64,000 nucleotides of DNA from Pollutibacter sp044353505 (GTDB lineage Bacteria; Bacteroidota; Bacteroidia; Chitinophagales; Chitinophagaceae), in the NCBI GenBank assembly GCA_044353505.1, contig JBILBU010000002.1, positions 62,001 through 126,000 on the forward strand, in the 5' to 3' direction. The position numbers and the translations under genes are program-made. The notes under the pieces are model-generated. The model did not search any database, was not told the origin of the DNA, and was given only the letters and a program-made list of their open reading frames with translations. This document shows positions 27,855 through 37,912 of this stretch, one piece after another (positions within the stretch are counted from its first letter, which is position 1; each line of letters starts with the position of its first letter).

Positions 27855-30800
27855 GTGAAACGTACTCTGTTCAGGCTCATTCCAATATTATTGTTGCTCT
27901 GCACGCAATATGCATCAGCACAGGTAGTGGCTAACTTCTCTTATGAAAAACCAGTATGTTTCACTGAAGGGGCAGGGGTAATCGTCAAATTCAAGGATGA
28001 ATCTTATTCTCTAAATGGCTCTCCAATAGTTGAATGGGTATGGAATAAGGGCGATGGAAGTCCTGATTTGCCTAACAAAAAAGACCCATCACCGGAATGG
28101 ACATACGATAATCCTGGAGTATATCGTGTCACGCTCACTGTAAGAAATCTTGCCAATGACCAGCCTGGGTTCATTACTCAACTGATCCTGGTTTATCCTC
28201 CTGTGATCGTAAACTTCAGTTCCAATATCAATGAGGGATGCAATCCACTTACTGTGGTTATGTCTGATTTATCTGCTCCTGAATCCTTGGTAGATGGCGC
28301 AACTGGTACTTCTTATATTAATAAAATAAATAGTTGGACCTGGGATTTTGGTGATGGTATTCAAACCAATGTGCTGACCAATACTGTTTCACATACCTAC
28401 ACAAACTCTGGTGATTTTAGGGTGAGGTTATTCATTGAAACTGAAGGCGGGTGCAAGGCATTTGGTGCATCTGCCCCTGATTTTATAAAAGTGGAAGAAA
28501 AAGTCAAGGCTAACTTTTACTTGCCAGTACCCGACATCTGTAAATTTCCTGTCAACGTAAATGCCTCCAATCTGTCGGAAGGGGCAATTTCCTATAAGTG
28601 GAATGTGACTGGACCGGGGTTGGCCAATTTATCTGATGATGGGTTTGCTGAGCCTGAGATTAGTTTTTCGCAACCGGGAACCTACAAAGTGCAGTTGGAA
28701 GCAACAGGATCAAATAATTGTGTTGATGTATATGAACTTGATTATGTTGTTTCCCCGAGTCCATCTTCAGCTCAATTTAGCAGTCCATCTTCCGCTTGTC
28801 CAAACACCAACGTGGCATTTATCAATACATCCTCTTCTCCAACGATTACCAATGCGTGGTATGTAAATGATGTATTGGTTGCTAGTTCAAAAAATTTAAC
28901 CTACCAGTTCTTCAATAGTGATGGCATTAATAAGGTCCGTCTTGAATCCTTAATCGGTTCTTGTCAGTATACCCTCGAAAAAGACATTGAAATCTATCCG
29001 GTGCTAGTTCCTGATTTCGAAGCGGATATCTATACAGGTTGTAATACTCCACTAGTAGTGAAGTTTAAGGACTTAACTCCAGGAAACATTGTTGAAAGGA
29101 TTTGGGAATTTGGAGATGAGATTACACCATATAGAACAACATCAAATGAGATACCACATACCTATTACAAAACTGGATCATTCTATCCTGTGTTAACTGT
29201 GATTAATGACAAGCTTTGTCGAGTAAAAATAATGTATTTCACACCAATTTTAATTCAACTACCTAAAATTATCAGTAGCAATCTTCCGGATAGTGGATGT
29301 GTTGGAATTGAAATCACCCCCAATATTACATTTAACATTCAGAATGATATAACTGAATGGATCTGGAAAGTGGTGGATGAAAGCGGTACGGATGTATATA
29401 CTGCAACAGGAGCTAGTCCAGGTTCATTTCGTTTTGATGACAGGGGTATTTATACAGTTAATTTGACAATCAAGGCCTCCAAATTCTGTGAGAAGTCCTA
29501 CAGTTGGCCCGTTAAAGTGGGTATTCAGCCCCAACCTTTCACCATCTATCCTGACAAAATAGAAGATTGTGCAAATTCTTCTTTCAAATTTTTTTATAAT
29601 GGCACTGCCCCAGAGCCCACAACCTTTAAATGGAAATTTTCATCATCAGACTCTTCTTTTGAAAAAAATCCGTCAAGAATATTTAAGGAGCTCGGTCCAA
29701 AAGATGTAACATTAACTGTATTTGACAACGGTTGCCCTTTGTCGGTTACCGAAATTGGTATGATTAATGTCAAAGGAGTTGTTGGCGATTTTAGAGTTAA
29801 CAACGATTGTGCCAATCCTTTGGATCCGCAGTTTGAAGACAAGTCTCTAGGGAATATTGAAACTTGGCAATGGACATTTGGCGATGGGTCTCCAGACAAG
29901 AATTATATAGTGGCTGAACCTCCCTTCATCCATTCGTTCGCTAATCCTGATAAGTACAAAATAAAACTTACTGTCATTGGTGATGGTTGTATATACACTG
30001 ATTCAACAAACATCATTGTCACCAACGAGACGGGGATAGACTTCAACCCTCTGGCGCCAGTTTGTCTTTCAGATGGATCAACAACGTTGAAGGCTGATAT
30101 CAATAACCCAAGCTTTATAAAAAAATATTATTGGAATTTAGGCTGTGGTGAAAGGCTGGCTGATGATGGCATGTTTCAGATTATGTTTGCAAATACCTGT
30201 AATGGGGCGCCCTACAGCAGGGGCAGTTATCCCATGTGGATCAGGGTTGTCGATGTCAATGGCTGTGAATACAAGAGTCTGGAAAAAGATATTTATATCG
30301 GTGGACCAAGTGCTGAGATTACTGCACTCACTGCTGTTACAGGCTGCGAAAACTTAACGGTTAAGTTTCAAGACAATTCCGATGTTGATCCCAACGCGCA
30401 AATACAAAGTCGTGTTTGGGACTTTGGAGATGGGACTAGCGAGAATATTTTATCAGGTCCGATTTCCCATGTTTTTTCCAACCTGGGCACTTCGCCTGTT
30501 CGTTTAACAGTTACTGATGAATATGGATGTACTTCTACGAGCACCATGATTGAAGTGAATACCTCGAGGGTGGATTTAGATTTCAATGCAGGGCAAACTA
30601 TAAGTTGTATTGCTAGGAATATTCAGTTTCAAACAATAAGTACATCACCTTTGGTGTCATACCAGTGGGAATTTGGCGATGGATTGGTATCTTCCTCGCC
30701 TACTCCCAGAATTGCGTATTCAACTTCAGGAAAAAAATCTGTAAGGCTTACGGTAAGAGATGGGTATGGATGCGAGGCTATAGCATTCAAGCCCGCATAT

Positions 30801-32810
30801 GTTGAAATCGATATGCCCGAAGCTACTTTTTCTGCTGTACAGAACACGGCAGACTGTCCACCTTTTGATGCACAATTTAATTTTGAGGGTAAATATGCAG
30901 AGCGTTTTGAGTGGGTCTTTGGCGATGGATCCAAGTCAACTACCCCCAACCCCAGTCACCTCTATACCACCGCAGGAAAATATTTTGTTACACTTAAAGT
31001 GATGAGTCCAGGTGGTTGCCAAGTGATCTCCACGCCATATGAAATTGACATAAGCGGGCCAATTGGAACCGCCACCTTTGATGCATTCTCTTGTGAGCCC
31101 TTTGATGCTTTAGTCAAGGTTACCTCCACTCCGGATCAATTTGTAATTGTTGACTATGGCGATGGCCAGGTAACCGATCGCATGCCCTATCAGCCGCAGT
31201 TCTCACACAGGTATGCTGATACAGGCTTCTATCAACCTAAAGTTTTTTTATCAAACAATGAAGGATGTCTTGTTCGCCTTCCTGTGCCCAATGGGATCAA
31301 GACCGTTGATGTGCAACCCGTCTTCAAGCCTGATAACAATATTTTCTGCTTTAATGGCAATGTTAATTTTTCAGACCTTTCCCTTTCTAACGACCAATTT
31401 ATTTCATGGGATTGGACAATGGGGGATGGGGCTACAGCAGCAGGGAAAAATGTTTCTCACTTATATACGATGCCTGGCATCTATGATGTAAAATTAGTTG
31501 TTAAAACACAGTTGGGTTGTGTCGACAGCGTCGTGCGTGTTGGACTCATTGAGATCAAGGAAAATCCTGAGGTGTCAATACGTGTTTCAAGACCAATTAT
31601 TTGTGAAGATGAAACAGTTGAATTTACCGCAACAGAAATATCCTCTGCCAGTCCAATTGTTAATTGGTTTTGGGATTTTACTAATGGCAACAGTTCTAGC
31701 CTTCAAGCGCCTTCCCCAGAGTCATTTAGGAAGCAAGGGGTGTATCCTGTTCGTTTATATGTAACTGATCAAAGGGGATGTTCTGACACCGCGTTGGTTG
31801 ACTTTATCGTCAATGCATTACCCGAATTAGAGGCAGGGCCCGACATGCAATTATGCTTGGGTACGCCTCAGCAATTGAATCCGTCTGGTGCCCAATTGTA
31901 TCAGTGGTATGCTGGACCAACGCTAAGTTGTATTGATTGTGAAAATCCCTTGATCAATCCTACAGAGGATGCAAAGTTCTATGTTAAGGGAACTTCAGTT
32001 GATGGATGTGTTAGTTACGATTCGATATACGTTGAAGTGGTAGGTCCTTCTACAGTCTCTGCAATTACAGACACCACAGTATGTTTTGGAGATGAGTTGC
32101 AACTTCGGGCATCTGGAACAGCTACTTATAGTTGGTCGCCAGCAGATGGTTTGAGTGCAACCGATATTGCCAACCCTAAAGCTAGGCCCCTTCAAAATAC
32201 TACCTATACGGTTACTGGCTCTGATCCTTATCGTTGTTTTGTAACAACAGATGAAGTGGAAGTCAGGGTCAATCCGATTCCGCAAGTATATGCAGGAGCA
32301 GATACCACCATGATGGCAGGGTATCCAGTTCAACTTCGGCCTGCTTTTTCTCCAGATGTAACAAAGGTTCAGTGGGAGCCTTCAACTTTTTTGAATTGCT
32401 CCGATTGCAGGACTCCGATTTCCAATCCTTCTTACTCTGCAACGTATACCCTCTTTGCCTACAATGATTTCGGGTGTGTCTCAAAAGATGTAATCAATGT
32501 GTTTGCAACATGTACCAGAGAGAATCTTTTCATCCCCAATACTTTTTCTCCCAATGGTGATGGCGTAAATGAGGTGTTCTTTCCAAGAGGACGAGGCATA
32601 GAAAAAATAAAGTCGTTAAAGATATTTAGCAGATGGGGGCAGATGGTTTATAGCAAAGAAAACTTTTTTGCCAATGACCAAGGTGCGGGTTGGAATGGAA
32701 AGCGTTCAGGAGTTGATGCTTCAACTGATGTATATGTTTATATGATTGACTTGGTATGTGAAAATGGAAATATCATCACATTAAAAGGAGATATTGCATT
32801 AGTAAGATGA
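27855..32810 (+). CDS. Giant multi-PKD adhesin with T9SS type B sorting domain
   Basis: About 1651 residues from GTG 27855, which gives a textbook signal peptide (MKRTLFRLIPILLLL, cleavage near ASAQ); TTG 27813 would add 14 residues. At least ten PKD-like repeats are marked by WTWDFGDG, WEFGDE, WTFGDG, WDFGDG, WEFGDG, WVFGDG, VDYGDG, WTMGDG and WDFTNG variants. Two Ig-like or cysteine-containing repeats (CIDCENP, CSDCRTP) follow. The end has NTFSPNGDGVNE, a WNGK motif and GDIALVR, the type B sorting signal. It overlaps its PorP/SprF partner by 4 nt, so translation is coupled. Probable surface adhesin. Confidence 0.88.
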   Translation: MKRTLFRLIPILLLLCTQYASAQVVANFSYEKPVCFTEGAGVIVKFKDESYSLNGSPIVEWVWNKGDGSPDLPNKKDPSPEWTYDNPGVYRVTLTVRNLANDQPGFITQLILVYPPVIVNFSSNINEGCNPLTVVMSDLSAPESLVDGATGTSYINKINSWTWDFGDGIQTNVLTNTVSHTYTNSGDFRVRLFIETEGGCKAFGASAPDFIKVEEKVKANFYLPVPDICKFPVNVNASNLSEGAISYKWNVTGPGLANLSDDGFAEPEISFSQPGTYKVQLEATGSNNCVDVYELDYVVSPSPSSAQFSSPSSACPNTNVAFINTSSSPTITNAWYVNDVLVASSKNLTYQFFNSDGINKVRLESLIGSCQYTLEKDIEIYPVLVPDFEADIYTGCNTPLVVKFKDLTPGNIVERIWEFGDEITPYRTTSNEIPHTYYKTGSFYPVLTVINDKLCRVKIMYFTPILIQLPKIISSNLPDSGCVGIEITPNITFNIQNDITEWIWKVVDESGTDVYTATGASPGSFRFDDRGIYTVNLTIKASKFCEKSYSWPVKVGIQPQPFTIYPDKIEDCANSSFKFFYNGTAPEPTTFKWKFSSSDSSFEKNPSRIFKELGPKDVTLTVFDNGCPLSVTEIGMINVKGVVGDFRVNNDCANPLDPQFEDKSLGNIETWQWTFGDGSPDKNYIVAEPPFIHSFANPDKYKIKLTVIGDGCIYTDSTNIIVTNETGIDFNPLAPVCLSDGSTTLKADINNPSFIKKYYWNLGCGERLADDGMFQIMFANTCNGAPYSRGSYPMWIRVVDVNGCEYKSLEKDIYIGGPSAEITALTAVTGCENLTVKFQDNSDVDPNAQIQSRVWDFGDGTSENILSGPISHVFSNLGTSPVRLTVTDEYGCTSTSTMIEVNTSRVDLDFNAGQTISCIARNIQFQTISTSPLVSYQWEFGDGLVSSSPTPRIAYSTSGKKSVRLTVRDGYGCEAIAFKPAYVEIDMPEATFSAVQNTADCPPFDAQFNFEGKYAERFEWVFGDGSKSTTPNPSHLYTTAGKYFVTLKVMSPGGCQVISTPYEIDISGPIGTATFDAFSCEPFDALVKVTSTPDQFVIVDYGDGQVTDRMPYQPQFSHRYADTGFYQPKVFLSNNEGCLVRLPVPNGIKTVDVQPVFKPDNNIFCFNGNVNFSDLSLSNDQFISWDWTMGDGATAAGKNVSHLYTMPGIYDVKLVVKTQLGCVDSVVRVGLIEIKENPEVSIRVSRPIICEDETVEFTATEISSASPIVNWFWDFTNGNSSSLQAPSPESFRKQGVYPVRLYVTDQRGCSDTALVDFIVNALPELEAGPDMQLCLGTPQQLNPSGAQLYQWYAGPTLSCIDCENPLINPTEDAKFYVKGTSVDGCVSYDSIYVEVVGPSTVSAITDTTVCFGDELQLRASGTATYSWSPADGLSATDIANPKARPLQNTTYTVTGSDPYRCFVTTDEVEVRVNPIPQVYAGADTTMMAGYPVQLRPAFSPDVTKVQWEPSTFLNCSDCRTPISNPSYSATYTLFAYNDFGCVSKDVINVFATCTRENLFIPNTFSPNGDGVNEVFFPRGRGIEKIKSLKIFSRWGQMVYSKENFFANDQGAGWNGKRSGVDASTDVYVYMIDLVCENGNIITLKGDIALVR

Positions 32811-33835
32811 GGACAGGTGTTAAACATATCAGGTATTTAAAGATCGCTCTCATGGGGAGTGTCTTCTTTTTTGCTCATGAGCTTCATGCGCAAGACCTTC
32901 ATTTCTCTCAATTTTTTGAAGCGCCATTGCTTCGGAATCCTGCGTTGGCAGGTTTGTTTGAAGGTGATGTTAGGGTGCAGGGAGTGCATAGGAGCCAATG
33001 GAACAGCATCTCTTATCCATTTCAAACCAGCTCAATCAATGCTGAGTATAAGTTTCATTTGGGTAGCGGTGAGGATTTTATGACCATTGGTGGACAGATT
33101 ATGTATGATAAAGCGGGTACTGTGCAATTGAAAACGGTGCATACACTTCCAGCAGTAACCTTCCACAAGTCGCTCAGCCAACGCCGAAATACCTATCTGT
33201 CAATTGGGTTTATGGGAGGATTGGTTAGCCGCGGCCTAGACCGCTCAAGGGTTACTACAAATAGTCAGTATGATGGATTTTATTTTAATGGCGCTTTGCC
33301 AGATGGCGAAACATTTGTAGGCAACTATTCATACACTGATATGTCTGTTGGGATGAGCTTTAACAGCAGCTTGGGTGCAGACGATCAACATAATTTCTTT
33401 GTAGGCATTGCCTATCATCACCTGAATAAGCCGGTAAGTTCTTTTTATAAAAATGTAACACATCTCCCAAAATATGTGTTGTCTGGCGGCTTGAAAATCA
33501 ATATTGATGACTACAGTTACTTTACATTCCACGGCGACCTGAGTAGTCAGGGTCCTTTTAAGGAGGAAGTCGGAGGCGGAATTTTTTCAAAGCGAATCGG
33601 CGATCCTGCTGAATCTTTTTATACAGTGCACGCAGGGGTGTTTTATCGATACAACGATGCCCTTATTCCCATGATAAAATTTGATGTCCAGAAAATCTCT
33701 GTCGGGCTCTCCTATGATATCAATACATCTTCACTCGCTACAGCGAGCAAAAACAGGGGTGGCTTTGAGCTCTCATTGTCCTATATCACTTCAAGGCCCC
33801 GTCGGGCAGCGACCATTCATTGTCCAACATTTTAA
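32807..33835 (+). CDS. PorP/SprF family T9SS outer-membrane protein (module 2)
   Basis: A 342-residue barrel. The signal peptide ends ELHAQ; the mature protein starts DLHFSQFFEAPL with NPALAGLF, the family hallmark. YHHLNKPVSSFY near residue 205 matches the equivalent segment in module 1. Its ATG overlaps the adhesin stop (ATGA), tying its synthesis to that of the adhesin, in line with a role in secreting or holding that particular cargo. Confidence 0.92.
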   Translation: MRTGVKHIRYLKIALMGSVFFFAHELHAQDLHFSQFFEAPLLRNPALAGLFEGDVRVQGVHRSQWNSISYPFQTSSINAEYKFHLGSGEDFMTIGGQIMYDKAGTVQLKTVHTLPAVTFHKSLSQRRNTYLSIGFMGGLVSRGLDRSRVTTNSQYDGFYFNGALPDGETFVGNYSYTDMSVGMSFNSSLGADDQHNFFVGIAYHHLNKPVSSFYKNVTHLPKYVLSGGLKINIDDYSYFTFHGDLSSQGPFKEEVGGGIFSKRIGDPAESFYTVHAGVFYRYNDALIPMIKFDVQKISVGLSYDINTSSLATASKNRGGFELSLSYITSRPRRAATIHCPTF

Positions 33836-33966
33836 AAGTACGCATACCCTTCTATTGCCAGTTGTGTTTATTGGGGCCCATTGAACCAATGATGTAGTTT
33901 TTTGTTCTTACTTTCGTGAATCAAATTACTTATTCAGTTTAACATTTAAATTCTAATATTATTATT

Positions 33967-34437
33967 ATGAAAGTACAACAAGGACAAGCGGCTCCAGATT
34001 TTAGCCTATACAACACCGAAAAAACAAAGGTGAGTTTAGCTGATTACAAAGGTAAAAACCTTTTAGTTTTATTTTTTCCTCAGGCCTTCACCGGAGTATG
34101 CACTACCGAACTGTGTGCCGTTCGCGATTCACTTGATATCTATGCCAACCTACATGCTGACGTAGTTGGGATATCTGTAGATTCTTTATTTACACTGGCT
34201 AAATTCAAAGAAGAGCAGCAGCTCAACTTCCCTTTGCTATCTGATTTTAACAAGGATATCTCACAGGCATATGGCGCCTTTTATGATGATTTCGTGTTTG
34301 ACATGAAAGGAGTTTCTCGTAGGGCTGCCTTTGTGGTTGACAAGCAAGGGGTTGTTCAGTATGCTGAAGTGCTTGAAAGTGCTGGAGATCTGCCAAATTT
34401 CGAGGCAATTAAAGCGGTATTGGCTGACTTGAGTTGA
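33967..34437 (+). CDS. Peroxiredoxin, Bcp/AhpC-TSA type
   Basis: A 156-residue cytoplasmic thiol peroxidase that reduces hydrogen peroxide and organic peroxides. The peroxidatic Cys is residue 45 in FTGVCTTELC and a second Cys lies five residues on, at 50, the spacing of Bcp-type atypical two-cysteine enzymes. FPLLSDFNKDISQAYG and RRAAFVVDKQGVV are also family features. A strong terminator follows. Confidence 0.92.
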   Translation: MKVQQGQAAPDFSLYNTEKTKVSLADYKGKNLLVLFFPQAFTGVCTTELCAVRDSLDIYANLHADVVGISVDSLFTLAKFKEEQQLNFPLLSDFNKDISQAYGAFYDDFVFDMKGVSRRAAFVVDKQGVVQYAEVLESAGDLPNFEAIKAVLADLS

Positions 34438-34456
34438 TGCTTAAATATAGTTTAGT

Positions 34457-34491
34457 GAAAGCCGTGCTGTCCAGTACGGCTTTCTTTTTTT
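34457..34491 (+). terminator. Intrinsic terminator after the peroxiredoxin gene
   Basis: A 12-bp stem with one G-T pair (GAAAGCCGTGCT at 34457-34468 with its partner ending at 34484) encloses a 4-base loop and is followed by seven T. Confidence 0.9.
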
Positions 34492-34524
34492 AAAAAACCA
34501 TAACTTCGTTATATTATAATTTAT

Positions 34525-34857
34525 ATGAGGCTTGTCGTTTCCATATTATTCATCTTGTTTGTGCTTGAGGGGAAATCCCAAATCAAGCAGGTAAACTTCG
34601 ATGATCATACTCGAAGAACAAGCATTTATCCCAATCCTGCCCGTTCGTTTTTGCAGATACAATATAGGCCATCAACTGACTTACCTTATGTTCTGGTAGT
34701 CTATAACTTTTTAGGGAAAAAGCAGTTAGAGATCTCCAAGCCTACAAACAATGTGTATGTTGATCTGGCCGAATTTAGACGCGGGATTTATATTTTCCAA
34801 TTTCGCGACAGCAATGGTCGCATCATCGATTCTGGGAAATTTCAGGTTGAGAAGTAA
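34525..34857 (+). CDS. Small secreted protein made almost only of a T9SS type A sorting domain
   Basis: 110 residues: a signal peptide (MRLVVSILFILFVLEGKSQ), about 13 linker residues, then a complete type A sorting domain. The domain is marked by SIYPNPARSFLQIQY, VYNFLGKK, GIYIFQF and the terminal SGKFQVEK. There is no passenger domain. It could be a free T9SS substrate, a decoy or occupier of the attachment machinery, or the remains of a larger cargo gene. A terminator separates it from the peroxiredoxin, so it has its own promoter (TAACTTCG at 34501-34508). Confidence 0.82.
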   Translation: MRLVVSILFILFVLEGKSQIKQVNFDDHTRRTSIYPNPARSFLQIQYRPSTDLPYVLVVYNFLGKKQLEISKPTNNVYVDLAEFRRGIYIFQFRDSNGRIIDSGKFQVEK

Positions 34858-34860
34858 CTT

Positions 34861-36030
34861 CTACAAAACCTGAACAATCAAAAATTTTAGGTAGTTGGTG
34901 TTTTCCAAATTGCGCATTATCGGATGATCTGCAGATTGTGAATGATAAACCACTTGCCTCAGCGTTCTTCTTGCATCTCTTGCTGCCATCTCAATGACTT
35001 CATAAAACATATCGGGTGTAACCAAATTGGTGCATGAAGAAGTTACAAGAAAACCTCCTGGTTTTATAAGTTTCATGCCTCTGAGATTAATCTCCTTATA
35101 TCCGCTGATTGCATTTTGGATATTTTCTCTTGTCTTGGTGAAGGAGGGCGGGTCTAGCATGACCACATCCCATTGTTTTCCTTCTTTGCTCCATTGTTTC
35201 AGTGCATCAAAAGCATTGATAGCTTGAAAGCTAATATTTGTGAGGTTGTTCAATTCCGCATTTTGCCTTGCCTGCACCACTGCTTTTTCCGAAATATCGA
35301 GTCCAAGTACTTGTTTGGCGCCGTAGTGTGCTGCATGGATTTCAAATGTTCCTGTGTAGCAAAAGGCGCCCAGAACGTCTGCTCCTTTTACAATATGTTC
35401 AAGGGCTTTTCGGTTGTCTCGTTGGTCTAGGAAATACCCCGTTTTTTGTCCATTTTCAATGTCTACAATAAACTTCAATCCATTTTCAACAATAGGAACC
35501 TTGGTGTCAAATGGTGCTGAGAGAAAACCTTTCTTTTGCTCCATTCCTTCCAGCTCCCTAATTGGAACGTCGTTGCGCTCATAGATTCCTTTTGGCGAAA
35601 ATATTTTTTCAATGGCCTCACATATTTCTGTTTTCCAAACATCAATTCCTAGCGCCAATGTTTGTATAACAAAGTAGTCGTTGAACTTATCAATAATTAG
35701 TTGAGAGAGTCCGTCGGCCTCTCCAAATACCAACCTGCAGTTTTCAGTATAGCCAATTTTTTTCCTATACTCCCAGGCGCCAAGGATTTTTCTATAAAAA
35801 AAGTCCTTGTTTATTTCCTCGTTTTTATCCCTAGTGAGCAGCCTGACCGGAATCCTCGAAACAGGATTCACATAGCCCTTGCCGATAAATTTCCTATCGT
35901 ATCCCAGCACCTCCGCAATCTCCCCTGCTTTCAATTCATCGTCCATTAGATCTATCTCATTTGAATAAATCCAGGGATGTCCATAGGCTACCCTTGTGCT
36001 GATCTTTCTTTTCAATACCACTTTCTTCAT
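34861..36030 (-). CDS. rlmI: 23S rRNA m5C methyltransferase RlmI-like
   Basis: A 389-residue protein with an N-terminal PUA domain (about 1-75, HPWIYSNEI), a middle domain, and a C-terminal SAM-dependent methyltransferase with GYFLDQRDNR, FCYTGTFEIHAA and LDPPSFTKTR. E. coli RlmI makes m5C1962 in 23S rRNA. The ATG follows a TATCTTTG box by 4 nt, so the message is predicted leaderless. Confidence 0.92.
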   Translation of the reverse strand: MKKVVLKRKISTRVAYGHPWIYSNEIDLMDDELKAGEIAEVLGYDRKFIGKGYVNPVSRIPVRLLTRDKNEEINKDFFYRKILGAWEYRKKIGYTENCRLVFGEADGLSQLIIDKFNDYFVIQTLALGIDVWKTEICEAIEKIFSPKGIYERNDVPIRELEGMEQKKGFLSAPFDTKVPIVENGLKFIVDIENGQKTGYFLDQRDNRKALEHIVKGADVLGAFCYTGTFEIHAAHYGAKQVLGLDISEKAVVQARQNAELNNLTNISFQAINAFDALKQWSKEGKQWDVVMLDPPSFTKTRENIQNAISGYKEINLRGMKLIKPGGFLVTSSCTNLVTPDMFYEVIEMAARDARRTLRQVVYHSQSADHPIMRNLENTNYLKFLIVQVL

Positions 36031-36034
36031 GCTG

Positions 36035-36042
36035 CAAAGATA
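36035..36042 (-). promoter_or_regulatory. -7 box TATCTTTG abutting the rlmI start codon
   Basis: An exact TAnnTTTG match on the minus strand, 4 nt (CAGC) from the ATG at 36030. The same TATCTT(T/C)GCAGC-ATG string precedes trpS. Confidence 0.6.
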
Positions 36043-36158
36043 AACTTTCGTTTAAAAGCCGGAGATTTGCATTTCTCGAGTGAAAAAACCCGACAATTTG
36101 GCTTGTTCTCATAGGATGGCAGGCCATTTGAACTAACAAACTTGCAAATTCTTAGATT

Positions 36159-36692
36159 ATGGACGAACAAGAAAACCTTAACATGGAGGAACAATTGTCA
36201 GATTCTCAAGCAGAAGAAACAGTAGTTCCCCCAGAAGCCGGTACTGAAATTGATCAGTTAAAAAAAGAGCTGCAAGAGCAAAAAGAGAAGTTTATCAGAA
36301 TCTATGCTGAATTTGATAACTACAAGAGGCGAAGTGCTAAAGAGCGGGTTGAGCTTATTCAAACTGCCGGGCGTGAGGTGCTCCAGTCTCTTTTGGAGGT
36401 ATTGGATGACAGCGAAAGGGCTGAAAGCCAACTCCAAAAAACAGAGGACCTTACCCAAATCAGGGAGGGCGTTCAACTTGTTTTTACTAAATTTAGAAAC
36501 ATCATGCACTCAAAAGGGCTGAAGGAAATGAAATCAATTGGAGAGGAATTTAACCCCGATTTTCACGAGGCCATCACTGAAATTCCTGTACAGGATGAAT
36601 CCATGAAAGGCAAGGTTGTTGACCAAGTTGAAAAAGGATATACATTGAATGATAAAATAATTCGCTTCGCGAAAGTGGTCGTTGGAAAATAG
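36159..36692 (+). CDS. grpE: Nucleotide exchange factor GrpE
   Basis: A 177-residue co-chaperone that releases ADP from DnaK. An acidic disordered N-terminus leads into a long coiled coil (about 28-60) and the conserved YAEFDNYKRR near residue 50. The C-terminal beta domain has HEAITEIP and VVDQVEKGYTLNDKIIRFAKV. DnaJ follows 27 nt later, forming the usual unit; dnaK is not in the window. Confidence 0.96.
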   Translation: MDEQENLNMEEQLSDSQAEETVVPPEAGTEIDQLKKELQEQKEKFIRIYAEFDNYKRRSAKERVELIQTAGREVLQSLLEVLDDSERAESQLQKTEDLTQIREGVQLVFTKFRNIMHSKGLKEMKSIGEEFNPDFHEAITEIPVQDESMKGKVVDQVEKGYTLNDKIIRFAKVVVGK

Positions 36693-36719
36693 ACTCCCTT
36701 GGAGCAAAAAAGATAGGCT

Positions 36720-37895
36720 ATGGCTAAAAGAGATTATTACGAGATACTTGGTGTTGCTAAATCTGCTTCCGCAGACGAAATAAAAAAGGCTTACCGCAAA
36801 GTGGCAATGCAGTTTCACCCTGATAGAAATCCGGGGGATAAGTCTGCAGAGGACAAATTTAAAGAAGCTGCTGAGGCCTATGAGGTACTAAGCGACCAAG
36901 AAAAAAAAGCACAGTATGATCGCTACGGCCATGCCGGAGTAAACTCGCGTGGAGGATTTGGTGGCGGTCAGGGTCAGGGCATGAACATGGACGATATCTT
37001 CAGCAATTTTGGAGATATTTTTGGCGATGATATTTTTGGAAGTTTCTTCGGTGGCGGAGGCGGTGGTGGCCGTCAGCGCAGTGGTGGCGGTAAATCTAGA
37101 GGAACAAGGGGCAGCAACCTGCGCATCAAACTCAAAATGAATTATGAGGAGATTGCAAAGGGTGCAAGCAAGACGGTCAAAGTGAAAAAATATACAGGAT
37201 GCACCACTTGTGGTGGTTCAGGAGCTAAGGATAAAGGTTCTGTGCAGACATGCGGAACTTGTGGCGGAAGTGGTCAGGTAAGAAAAGTGACCAACACCTT
37301 TCTTGGTCAAATGCAAACAGTGGGAACATGCCCAACTTGCAACGGAGAAGGGTCAACCATCACCAGCAAGTGTACCGGCTGTAAAGGCGAGGGAAGGGTG
37401 TATACGGAAGAGACCATTTCAATCGATATTCCTGCAGGTGTTCAAGATGGAATGCAGCTCAGTTTAAGTGGCAAGGGAAACACAGGCGAACGTGGGGGGG
37501 CTCCTGGCGACTTAATCGTTCTGATTGAGGAGGAGCCACACGCAGAATTGCAACGCGATAATCTCAATGTTATTTTTGATATGCACATCAGTTTCCCTGA
37601 TGCCGTTTTTGGGGCAAATCTTGAAGTGCCAACCATTGACGGCAGGGCTAAAATTAAAATTCCTCCAGGGACGCAGAGTGGAAAAATATTTAGACTAAAG
37701 GGCAAAGGGTTTCCTTCAATTAATTCTTATGAAAAAGGAGATCAGTTGATTCATGTGAATGTATGGACTCCCCAAGAGCTGTCTGCAGATGAAAAAGTTG
37801 TGGTTGAGAAGATGAAGGATTCAAAGAATTTCCAACCACATCCAGAAAAAAACGAAAAGAGCTTTTTCACCAAGATGAAAGAGATGTTTGGATAG
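36720..37895 (+). CDS. dnaJ: Molecular chaperone DnaJ
   Basis: A 391-residue type I J-protein. The J-domain HPD motif is in QFHPDRNPGD near residue 35; a glycine/phenylalanine-rich linker with a long glycine run spans about 75-125. Four CxxCxGxG zinc motifs (CTTCGGSG, CGTCGGSG, CPTCNGEG, CTGCKGEG) lie at about 161-222, followed by the substrate-binding domain. It delivers clients to DnaK with GrpE upstream. Confidence 0.97.
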   Translation: MAKRDYYEILGVAKSASADEIKKAYRKVAMQFHPDRNPGDKSAEDKFKEAAEAYEVLSDQEKKAQYDRYGHAGVNSRGGFGGGQGQGMNMDDIFSNFGDIFGDDIFGSFFGGGGGGGRQRSGGGKSRGTRGSNLRIKLKMNYEEIAKGASKTVKVKKYTGCTTCGGSGAKDKGSVQTCGTCGGSGQVRKVTNTFLGQMQTVGTCPTCNGEGSTITSKCTGCKGEGRVYTEETISIDIPAGVQDGMQLSLSGKGNTGERGGAPGDLIVLIEEEPHAELQRDNLNVIFDMHISFPDAVFGANLEVPTIDGRAKIKIPPGTQSGKIFRLKGKGFPSINSYEKGDQLIHVNVWTPQELSADEKVVVEKMKDSKNFQPHPEKNEKSFFTKMKEMFG

Positions 37896-37912
37896 GCGAA
37901 AGCCTGTTGAGC

